Shown here: piece by piece, positions 35,877 to 43,030 of the stretch | Layout: each line of letters begins with the position of its first letter | Numbering within the stretch: the stretch's first letter is position 1 | NCBI GenBank assembly: GCA_002309655.1 | Contig: DBXM01000029.1 | Coordinates: 1 to 60,374, forward strand | Direction of reading: 5' to 3' | Length of the DNA: 60,374 nt | DNA from: Mageeibacillus sp. UBA1212 | Lineage (GTDB): Bacteria; Bacillota; Clostridia; UBA1212 | Program-made: the position numbers and the translations under genes | Notes under the pieces: model-generated | Databases searched by the model: none | Told to the model about the DNA's origin: nothing | Seen by the model: the letters and a program-made list of their open reading frames with translations, nothing else

Positions 35877-37796
35877 TTATACCTTCCTGTACTGCAGAAG
35901 CAACGATTTCCGCTGCTCATTTATGGTAAGGTCGAGCCCTTCGGACAGGAGCTCGCGGCCGGTCCGGGTGAATTTGATTCCCGTGTCGCGGTCGGTGAAC
36001 TCGTAACGTTCATCGGGCAGGAAGCCCTTCGGCTTCGAGTGGAGCACGGAGAAGGGGCTTCTTGCGCGGCGGAAGGCCAGAATTATGCCGCTCCCGTCGG
36101 CGGGGTCGTGGTACTGCTGCGCGCACCAGGAGGTGTTTTCCTTCGAGTTCGGAATGAGCGCGTAGAAGTCCTCGCTGAAGTAGCGGCGCACCTCCAGATA
36201 TTCATTGAAATACTTGCGGGCCCAGTCGAACGGAACCGGCGCGTTTTCGAACGACCACTCGGGGTCGACGTGTTCCCAGGACCTGATCGCGATGCCCCCG
36301 GTGTAGGCGCTGCGGAAGCTGTAGAGGTCGCCGAGCGTCGGGCCGTAGCCTATTCCCGACCAGGGAAGCCACCACGCCGCGCAGGTGTTCTGCATCTGGT
36401 TGGCCTCGGGAACGCAGTCCCACATGCACTGGTAGTCGGACCGCCAGAGCGGCACGGAGCGGGAGAGCATTTCGATGTCGATGCGGTGGCCGCCGCCGGC
36501 GCAGTCGTCGATCATAAGGTGCGGGAAGCGTTCAAGCAGGCGGTCCCAGAACTTGTAAAGGTTGTTGATGTACTTGATTTCGGTGACGCCGCCGCGGTCC
36601 GGTTCGTCCTCGTGGAGCCAGAATTCGAGCGGCGAGATGTTGAAGTCCTGCCGGTACCAGTCGAGCTGCAGGAGCTCGATGACAGCGCCGATTTTTTCGG
36701 TGACTTCGTCGAGAACCCTGTCGTCGTTCAGGGCGATCACGACGCTGTCGTCGTCATTTTTATCGCTGCGGGTGAGGTAGCGCGTCCAGATGCCGACGGT
36801 CTTCTTGATGCGCTCGGGCTCGAACCAGACAAGAAATTTGCGGTCGTGCGCCTTCAAATAGTCGATCAGATTGCGGTAGTTGTCAGGGTGGTAGAAGCTG
36901 TTGATCTGCCAGGTGCCCACAAGAGGCCATTCGGCGGACTGCGAGGCGGTGGTGGTCGAACGGAGCGGCTCGTACCAGCCGGCGTCAATCCAGCAGGTGT
37001 CGAGGGGCAGATTTTCCTTCACGATGCCTTCCCAGCGCCTGACCATTTCGCCCGAGGGAATGCCGCCCCAGAAAATTCCGCTGAAGGGGAGTTCCGCCGG
37101 CTTCCCGGGCTTTCCGACCGGTGAGACTACGTTCTTGATGTAGCGCCGCCACGTGTTGTGGGCGTTGTCCTGGCCGTCACCGTACTCAAGAACGGTCGCC
37201 GACGCCGTGCGGAAGCTCTCCCCCGGTTTCATGTAGAAATTCGCGAATTCGATTCCGAAAACGATGCGGCAGGCGTCGTGAGTGCGGGAAAAGCGCGCAT
37301 GCCACTGCCCGGTCCAGCCTATCGCCACCAGCACGCCTCTGCCGCCGCGGGTAAGGTCGAAAAACGGGAAATTCTCGGCGCCGCCGTGCCCCATGTAGCA
37401 GAACGCGCGGGATTCCTGCCCTTCCCAGAGCCGCTCTTCGCGGGTGGAAAAGTCGTTCTCTTTTGCGTGCGAGCCTGTGGTTTTGACGATCCTGAAGGTC
37501 TCGGGTTCCCAGGTCGCCTGGCGGTTTTTGCGCGTTACCGGCGGGTCGGGGTCGAACGGAACGGTGATGTCGCAGTCGTAAAGCTCGGAAATCTTCCCGC
37601 TCGGGTGGTCCGTGGGGTTCGAAAAATAGTTCACCCAGCGGGTCACTCCATATTCTTCAAAGTATTCCGCCCTGCAGTCGACGGTCAGTCCGTCCGCGAG
37701 CACGACCCTGAAGCCGCCGGGAAGCTCTGTAATCTCTTTCTCCAGTTCGTCAAAGGGAACTCCGTTGTATTTGAACGAAAACGAGGGCCTGATCAT
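35877..37796 (-). CDS. GH36-like alpha-galactosidase
   Basis: 639 residues, no signal peptide. N-terminal beta-sandwich (to about 230), beta/alpha barrel (about 235-560), C-terminal beta domain. Barrel landmarks: WIDAGWY (269-275), FLVWFEPERI (321-330), DWYRQDFN with nucleophile Asp384, and PLWRSDYQC with acid/base Asp454. It probably releases terminal alpha-galactose from imported raffinose-family or galactomannan oligosaccharides. ATG 37796 follows AGGAGG. Terminator at 35774. Confidence 0.88.
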   Translation of the reverse strand: MIRPSFSFKYNGVPFDELEKEITELPGGFRVVLADGLTVDCRAEYFEEYGVTRWVNYFSNPTDHPSGKISELYDCDITVPFDPDPPVTRKNRQATWEPETFRIVKTTGSHAKENDFSTREERLWEGQESRAFCYMGHGGAENFPFFDLTRGGRGVLVAIGWTGQWHARFSRTHDACRIVFGIEFANFYMKPGESFRTASATVLEYGDGQDNAHNTWRRYIKNVVSPVGKPGKPAELPFSGIFWGGIPSGEMVRRWEGIVKENLPLDTCWIDAGWYEPLRSTTTASQSAEWPLVGTWQINSFYHPDNYRNLIDYLKAHDRKFLVWFEPERIKKTVGIWTRYLTRSDKNDDDSVVIALNDDRVLDEVTEKIGAVIELLQLDWYRQDFNISPLEFWLHEDEPDRGGVTEIKYINNLYKFWDRLLERFPHLMIDDCAGGGHRIDIEMLSRSVPLWRSDYQCMWDCVPEANQMQNTCAAWWLPWSGIGYGPTLGDLYSFRSAYTGGIAIRSWEHVDPEWSFENAPVPFDWARKYFNEYLEVRRYFSEDFYALIPNSKENTSWCAQQYHDPADGSGIILAFRRARSPFSVLHSKPKGFLPDERYEFTDRDTGIKFTRTGRELLSEGLDLTINEQRKSLLLQYRKV

Positions 37797-37816
37797 GAAT
37801 TTTTCCTCCTTTTAGG

Positions 37817-37853
37817 CAAAAAAGGAAACCGTTCCTTTGGCGGGAACGGTTTC
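37817..37853 (-). terminator. Terminator of the LamG-like lipoprotein gene
   Basis: GGAACGGTTTC and GAAACCGTTCC arms (37825-37835, 37843-37853), followed on the minus strand by a T-rich run (37818-37823). Confidence 0.75.
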
Positions 37854-37874
37854 GCTTCCGCAGTTGCAATTTGA

Positions 37875-38852
37875 TTATTTAGATTCTGAAGGCGAGACGA
37901 GTTTGACGCAGTTTTCGTAGACCGTCTTTACCTCCTCGGCCGTGAGCGGCTGCCTGTAGACGCGCGCCTTTACGATCGTGAAGGGGGTCAGGTTGCCGAG
38001 ACACTCGGTCGTGTAGGACGCGTTGTAGGCGATTCCGAGCGCGCCGGATTTGGTTCCGGCCATCTTGAAGTCGCCGTCGCCGAAGTCACCTTCGCTGGCG
38101 AGCTCGCCGTCATAGTAGAGGCTCACTTTGGCCTCGCCGGGGTCGTAAATTCCGACGAGGTGAACGAGCTTCCCGGCCTCGATCTTCTTGCCCTCGCTGG
38201 CTTCCGTAGGCTGCGCGTAAATGTATCCGGAGCCCGGATAGGTGCCGTCCTGCATAGTGCTGCCGACGTTGAAGTTCACTTGCCCCTGGGAGCCGCGAAT
38301 CGCGAGGTTGGTGCCGCCGCCGTTTCCGTTGCTTATGAGAAGGCCGCCGCTGGACGCGGGAATCTGATCGATCTGGATGAAGATTTCGTATGAAACGCCT
38401 TCCTCGACGAACGCCGGGAAGTCTGACGCGTACTCGTCAAGAAGCACCTTGATGAAGTCGTCTCCGGTCGTTCCCCTGAAGCCGGTAACGGTAACGTCGC
38501 TTCCGCCGAAGTTCACTGTCACGTCTCCCACCTCGCCGCCGTACACTTCGAGCTCGTTGATGTCGCGCGCGTCGTATGCGACGCCTTTGTCGAACGCCAG
38601 GTCAAAATAGGGAACGGGCATGCCTTCGTAAGGGTTGGGCGTCGGCTCCGGGGTCGGAGCCGCTGTGGGCGCTTCTGTCGGAACAGGCGTGTCGGTCGGG
38701 GCGGGCGCTTCGGTCGCATCCTGCGGCGCCTCGGTGGGCACGGGCTTGTCCGGAGTCTTTGCGCAAGCGCCGAAAACGACGCACAGCGCGGTAGCGAGCA
38801 GCAGAACGGCTGCCCTTATAAGTGTTAAGCGTTTGGTCGAACTGTTTTTCAT
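37875..38852 (-). CDS. LamG/concanavalin-like lipoprotein
   Basis: 325 residues. Lipobox FGAC (Cys about 30) and a Thr/Pro/Ala/Glu linker (about 33-72). The rest is strand-rich with the LamG-type pattern: YEIFIQIDQIPASSGGLLIS, HLVGIYDPGEAKVSLYYDGE, then RVYRQPLTAEEVKTVYEN, the typical closing motif of LamG_3 domains. Likely a surface carbohydrate- or ligand-binding protein. A terminator follows at 37817. Confidence 0.82.
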   Translation of the reverse strand: MKNSSTKRLTLIRAAVLLLATALCVVFGACAKTPDKPVPTEAPQDATEAPAPTDTPVPTEAPTAAPTPEPTPNPYEGMPVPYFDLAFDKGVAYDARDINELEVYGGEVGDVTVNFGGSDVTVTGFRGTTGDDFIKVLLDEYASDFPAFVEEGVSYEIFIQIDQIPASSGGLLISNGNGGGTNLAIRGSQGQVNFNVGSTMQDGTYPGSGYIYAQPTEASEGKKIEAGKLVHLVGIYDPGEAKVSLYYDGELASEGDFGDGDFKMAGTKSGALGIAYNASYTTECLGNLTPFTIVKARVYRQPLTAEEVKTVYENCVKLVSPSESK

Positions 38853-38909
38853 AACCTTTTTCTCCTTTTTCCTGCGATTGTTTCGCCGATTATTGTTTTT
38901 GTTCCCGCC

Positions 38910-39566
38910 TTATTCTTCCCTGCGCGGCCTGTACGCGAACATGAAGTCGTTCAGCGGCTCGCAGAACGGCTGCACGCTTTGGATGCGTTCGTTTTTGCCG
39001 CAGTCGTAGCGGTAGGAATTCACGCCGTCGCCCGAAAAGCCGGCGAAAATGAACGTGTGCCCCGGGTAGACGACCCCCTTCGAGGAGGTGCAGGGCCTCA
39101 CGAAAACTATGTCCCCGGGCAGAAGCGCGTCGACCGATTCTATCCGCGAAAACCCCTGAAGCTCGCACCAGCCGGGAAGGTCCCGCTCTTTTTCAGTGGG
39201 GTGGAAAACGACCATTCCCTGCCGCTCGACCTGGTTCGTGAACCCGATCCGGTACATGACCCAGTCGACAAGCCTGTCGCACGAAACGAGCTTCGCGTCG
39301 CAGTTGATCGCGGGGTTGACCGGCGCGTCGCCGTAGCTGAAGCCGTTTTCCCTCACGTAGTCGGTGACCGCCTTCGCTTCGCGCAGAATGTCCGCCTGCA
39401 GCTCCGTATAGGGGCAGAAGACCGTGCACCCGCTTTCGTCGAACACTCTGTAACCGTAGACCGCCTTTTCGATTGCGGCGGTTTTTGCCTCTTCAAGCGT
39501 GTCCGCGCGCGCAATCTCAGTGGACGGTTCGTCCGCCTTCAACCTGACCGAATACATTTCCTTCAT
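38910..39566 (-). CDS. Hypothetical protein with NlpC/P60-like Cys-His arrangement
   Basis: 218 residues from ATG 39566, 6 bp after GGAGG; an upstream ATG would add 12 residues. No signal peptide. In the second half a cysteine sits at the start of a helix (KLVSCDRLVDWVMYRIGF), followed by LLPGDIVFVRP and GHTFIFAGFS, the Cys / GD / His order of NlpC/P60 and CHAP peptidases. I infer the fold from these motifs only; it may be an amidase-like enzyme acting inside the cell. Confidence 0.6.
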   Translation of the reverse strand: MKEMYSVRLKADEPSTEIARADTLEEAKTAAIEKAVYGYRVFDESGCTVFCPYTELQADILREAKAVTDYVRENGFSYGDAPVNPAINCDAKLVSCDRLVDWVMYRIGFTNQVERQGMVVFHPTEKERDLPGWCELQGFSRIESVDALLPGDIVFVRPCTSSKGVVYPGHTFIFAGFSGDGVNSYRYDCGKNERIQSVQPFCEPLNDFMFAYRPRREE

Positions 39567-39714
39567 ATACGTCCTCCCCGAAACCGCCTGTTCGCGTTTC
39601 ACTCCCGAAAGCTGTCTTTATTCTAATCCGCGGGGGCTGAAATGTCAAGAAAAGGAATGGAAAATGAGGAATGCCGGTTGAAATCCGGTGCCCGGAACGG
39701 CCTGCCGGTTCCTC

Positions 39715-39743
39715 TTGCAACTCGCGCGCGAAAATAGTACAAT
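39715..39743 (+). promoter_or_regulatory. Promoter of the envelope cluster starting at 39781
   Basis: TTGCAA (39715-39720), 17-bp spacer, TACAAT (39738-39743). Confidence 0.55.
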
Positions 39744-39780
39744 AAAGGTGTATGCACTTTTCGCAAAAGAGGTATTTTCA

Positions 39781-41013
39781 GTGAGCGAAACAACGGGAAG
39801 CGGCCAGCAGCCGCGCTTAAAAGTCATTTCAAGGGAAGAACACGCGAGGAGAAAGCGCGAAAAGCGGAAAAAGCGGATCGCGTTTGTTGTTGCGTGCGTC
39901 GCGATCGTTCTGATCGTGGTGCTGGTCACGGTTCTCGCGGTGAAGGGAATCAAGAAGATTTCCGAGAAGAAAAACCGGGCGCACACTTATACCTGCACGG
40001 CGGTGCAGCTTGAGCAGGTGCCTGAGGGAAGCGTCGTCGTGAACACGGGCGAGCGCATTTTCGTGGTCGGCGAAGGCGACATTATGTGCGCGAGCTCCGC
40101 CGGCGAGGTGCTCTGGCGCGAAAAACTGGGCGGCGACGGCTACAAGGTCGTGGCGCTCAAGGACGGCCTTGCGGTGTACGCGGAAGGCGGGAATACGATC
40201 TGGCGCTACGCGGACAGCGGTCTCGTCTGGAGGCGTTCGACCGACGCGCCCATAAGCAACTTCGTGATTGGCGAGGAGTCGGGCGTTGCAATCGTCTGCA
40301 CCGAACCGGACGACTCGAAGTCGATGATCGAGGTCTTCAAGACAAAGGACTCCAAAACGGCCACCGAGACCGTTCTGGAGAAGAAGTACACGTCAAACTA
40401 CGTGCTGAGCATGGCGGTGTCGCCCAACGGCAAGACCATCGCGGTCGGTGAGATCGCGGAGATCGACAGCGCCGCAACGACGAAAATTTCCGTCATCGAC
40501 GTGTCCACCGGCAGAAGCTTCTTCTCGCGCGTTTTCGAGAACGAGGTCTGTCCCTACGCGGCTTTCGTCGGCGACGACAGGCTGGTGGTGGCGGGGCAGC
40601 GGAACATTTACATTGTCGAAAATCTGAAAAAGAACTCTTCGCAGTCGGCGAGAATGAACACTTTGAGAACCATGGGCGACACGAGTGAGACCGTTCTCGC
40701 GATCGTTTCGGCGGACGGGAAACTCGTCACCGCGACCGGCAACGGGGAAGGACGTTCCGAGGTCAGAATTTACGACCTGGCGGGCGGCTCCGAAAAATCG
40801 TTCACGTCCGGGCGGAGCGTCAAGGCGCTGAGAAGCGCGGGAAGCGGATTCTTCGCGGTCATCACGCAGAGCGATTTTCTCGTGTACGGCTACGACGGCA
40901 ACCTCGCGGCCTCGTGCGAGGAAAAGATCGACGTGAACTCAGTCACTTCCAACGGGAAGGGCTGCTTCGCGCTGAGCGGGAACTACGGCGTGACGCTGCT
41001 GACGTTTGCGTGA
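39781..41013 (+). CDS. DUF5711-like membrane-anchored beta-propeller protein
   Basis: 410 residues from GTG 39781 (AGAGGT upstream); an upstream ATG at 39688 lies before the promoter. The N-terminal 30 residues are very basic (SREEHARRKREKRKKR), then a membrane helix (about 31-55). The remaining 350 residues are repeated beta-strand blocks with PQQ/WD-like turns, outside the cell. In Clostridia such proteins precede cvpA, as here. Function unknown. Confidence 0.78.
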   Translation: MSETTGSGQQPRLKVISREEHARRKREKRKKRIAFVVACVAIVLIVVLVTVLAVKGIKKISEKKNRAHTYTCTAVQLEQVPEGSVVVNTGERIFVVGEGDIMCASSAGEVLWREKLGGDGYKVVALKDGLAVYAEGGNTIWRYADSGLVWRRSTDAPISNFVIGEESGVAIVCTEPDDSKSMIEVFKTKDSKTATETVLEKKYTSNYVLSMAVSPNGKTIAVGEIAEIDSAATTKISVIDVSTGRSFFSRVFENEVCPYAAFVGDDRLVVAGQRNIYIVENLKKNSSQSARMNTLRTMGDTSETVLAIVSADGKLVTATGNGEGRSEVRIYDLAGGSEKSFTSGRSVKALRSAGSGFFAVITQSDFLVYGYDGNLAASCEEKIDVNSVTSNGKGCFALSGNYGVTLLTFA

Positions 41014-41157
41014 TTTTCCGCGGTGGATTTTCCTGAGTAGTTGTGGATTTTCCGGGTTGTGGATTTTCCAACCGGAAAATAAATTTTCCGCACGCGTTGT
41101 GGATTTTCCGGATTGTGGATTTTCCAAACCGGAAAATCCACCGTATTTCCCGGAAAA
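41012..41157. repeat. GTGGATTTTCC array with inverted copy, before the cvpA-like gene
   Basis: GATTTTCC cores begin at 41012, 41026, 41046, 41062, 41102 and 41118, with a variant at 41082 and steps of 14, 20 or 16 bp. A unit of about 56 bp (TTGTGGATTTTCCGG, then a second copy and CCGGAAAAT) is duplicated from 41041 and 41097. The end forms a perfect 11-bp inverted repeat (GTGGATTTTCC / GGAAAATCCAC, 41116-41142, 5-nt loop), followed by ATTTCCCGGAAAA. It fills nearly the whole gap between the two genes. Confidence 0.82.
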
Positions 41158-41182
41158 CGTTTGTTAAAAAGGAGGAGAGGCA

Positions 41183-41863
41183 ATGCCTACTGTTGCATCA
41201 ATCATATTTGACCTCGTAATGGTCGGAATCGTTGTTCTGGCGGTCTTCCTGGGCAAAAAAACAGGTCTGCTCAGGATGGCGTTCGTGCTGGGCATCGTTT
41301 TTATCGCGGTGTTCCTCGGCAGGCTGTTCCTCCCGATTATCAGTGCGGGCATCGAGAAGACCCACGTCGGCGACAAGATAAAAACTTCAGTCAACGACAG
41401 GATAATGGAGTGGGTCGAGGACGACAGCACGCTCAATTTTGACGGCGCAATGGAAAAACTCGGACTTCCCAAGAGCCTCAGGGAGAAGGCGTCGCAGTCT
41501 ATCGAGGACGTCACCGAGGCGAAGGGGGCGGAACTCGCCGAAAAGATTTCAGGGTTCGTGTCGAAAACCGCCGTCAAGGTGCTGACGTACGTTGTTCTCG
41601 TCGTGCTGGTCATAATCGCGCTGGTGATCATTTCACTGCTGACCAAGCTGATAGAGAAAATTCCCGTCCTGGGAGACATAAACGCGACCGGCGGCGCGAT
41701 AGTCGGCGCGGTGATAGGACTTCTGGTGGTCTTCGTGATCTGCCTGCTCTTCTTCGGATGGGGCATCGGCAAGAGCGAGGGAATTATCGCGCAGATAGCG
41801 CAGAAATCGTTCCTGATCAGGGCGATCAACTGGCTGGGCGTGACCGGAAGGATCGCGAAATAA
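41183..41863 (+). CDS. CvpA-family membrane protein
   Basis: 226 residues, ATG 41183 with GGAGGAGAGG upstream. Four hydrophobic segments; IIFDLVMVGIVVLAVFLGKK and GLLRMAFVLG open the protein in the CvpA pattern. A soluble helical insert (about 65-125) follows the second helix. CvpA proteins are linked to envelope integrity and biofilm. The spacing to the next gene is about 40 bp, so the gene is probably in one transcript with the carboxypeptidase. Confidence 0.8.
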   Translation: MPTVASIIFDLVMVGIVVLAVFLGKKTGLLRMAFVLGIVFIAVFLGRLFLPIISAGIEKTHVGDKIKTSVNDRIMEWVEDDSTLNFDGAMEKLGLPKSLREKASQSIEDVTEAKGAELAEKISGFVSKTAVKVLTYVVLVVLVIIALVIISLLTKLIEKIPVLGDINATGGAIVGAVIGLLVVFVICLLFFGWGIGKSEGIIAQIAQKSFLIRAINWLGVTGRIAK

Positions 41864-41902
41864 AACACAGTAATACGGAAGATGACTTTGGGAAAACTGA
41901 AA

Positions 41903-42871
41903 ATGAAGAGAATTGCGGCTTTGATGCTTGTGCTGGCGGTTTGCTTTTCGCTGGCGGCGTGTAAAAACAGAACACCTGTATACGAGAGAAAGACTCCGGT
42001 CTACCTTGAGACCCCGGAGCCGAAAACGGACAGCCCGTGGGGCGACGGCAAGAATTCGACGCCGGTTCCCGCTGAGGAGGAGACTCCTACGCCGGGACCG
42101 AGCTATAGCTTTTCGGGCTACGCTTTCTGCGTGATGAACGCGGCAACGGGCGAGGTGGTTCTCGGCAAGAACGAAAACGACCGCAACTACATCGCGAGCA
42201 TCACGAAGCTGCTCACGTGCCTCACGGCGCTCGACTACCTGTCGCCGGAGGAGAGCGTGAAGATCGAACCGGGCTGGCTTGACTTCCTGAAGAAGGACGA
42301 GTCCATCGAGTGCTACGGGTTCAAGGAAGGATCCACGCAGAAGGTCGACGATCTGGTCTGCATGGCGCTTATAAGGTCGTTCGGCGACGCCGCGGTGGTG
42401 CTCGGGAAGGCTGCCGAGGTGCGCGCGGGAAGGCCGTTCATTGACCTGATGAACGAAAAAGCGCTGCTCTACGGCATGTATTCGAGCCATTTCGACAACG
42501 TAATCGGCCTTGACATAGGCAACAACTACACCGAGAACTACTCGACGGCGGCGGACGCGGCGCGCCTGATGAAGGAGGCGCTCAAGAACGAGACGGTGAT
42601 GCGGGCGAGCGCGGGCAAGTCGATCAAGCTCAGCAACGGAACGACGCTCTCCAACACCAGCAGCTACCTCGCGAACGGCTCGAACTCCGACCTTTACGAG
42701 ATAATCGGCGGGAAGACCGGGTCCACGAAGGCGGCCGGCTCGAACCTGGCGCTGGCGGTCAGAAACACCTCGAACGGCGACATCTACGCCGTCGTGTACC
42801 TCCACGCTTCGGGCGTGAACGTGCTTGCGGCCGAGCTTCACGAGATTATCGAGAGCGTGTGCGGAGAATAA
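41903..42871 (+). CDS. D-alanyl-D-alanine carboxypeptidase (peptidase S11), altered second motif
   Basis: 322 residues from ATG 41903; ATG 41882 with GGAAG is an equally possible start and adds 7 residues. Lipobox AAC. SxxK is SITK (Ser99, Lys102) and KTG is KTGS (Lys271). The middle SxN motif, normally SGN/SAN, reads SFG (159-161) followed by DAA, so the usual Asn is absent. Family role: trimming the terminal D-Ala of muropeptides, outside the membrane. Possible reduced or altered activity. Confidence 0.88.
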   Translation: MKRIAALMLVLAVCFSLAACKNRTPVYERKTPVYLETPEPKTDSPWGDGKNSTPVPAEEETPTPGPSYSFSGYAFCVMNAATGEVVLGKNENDRNYIASITKLLTCLTALDYLSPEESVKIEPGWLDFLKKDESIECYGFKEGSTQKVDDLVCMALIRSFGDAAVVLGKAAEVRAGRPFIDLMNEKALLYGMYSSHFDNVIGLDIGNNYTENYSTAADAARLMKEALKNETVMRASAGKSIKLSNGTTLSNTSSYLANGSNSDLYEIIGGKTGSTKAAGSNLALAVRNTSNGDIYAVVYLHASGVNVLAAELHEIIESVCGE

Positions 42872-42927
42872 TGAATAAAACCGCCGCGGATTGTTTGCGG
42901 CCGGCGCGGCAGCCTGAGCGAAGAAGT

Positions 42928-42952
42928 ATTTCCCGGAAATTTTCCGGGAAAT
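42928..42952. repeat. Overlapping pair of TTTCCCGGAAA repeats forming a palindrome
   Basis: ATTTCCCGGAAAT (42928-42940) runs into ATTTTCCGGGAAAT (42939-42952) in mirror orientation. Downstream, an exact 14-bp direct repeat AGGCGGAAGAAAGC occurs at 42985 and 43010, just before the next start codon. Confidence 0.65.
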
Positions 42953-43030
42953 GCCTTATAGAAAGGCGGGCCGGCGTAGATTAAAGGCGGAAGAAAGCCG
43001 CGAAACAAGAGGCGGAAGAAAGCGTATTAC

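Noticed and set aside
41012..41157. Replication origin with DnaA boxes
   Set aside because: TGTGGATTT resembles a DnaA box, but no copy matches TTATCCACA exactly, no AT-rich unwinding region is beside it, and no dnaA or dnaN gene is present.
41633..42841. 402-codon minus-strand open frame
   Set aside because: It is antisense to the cvpA-like and carboxypeptidase genes; Arg/Val-rich composition.
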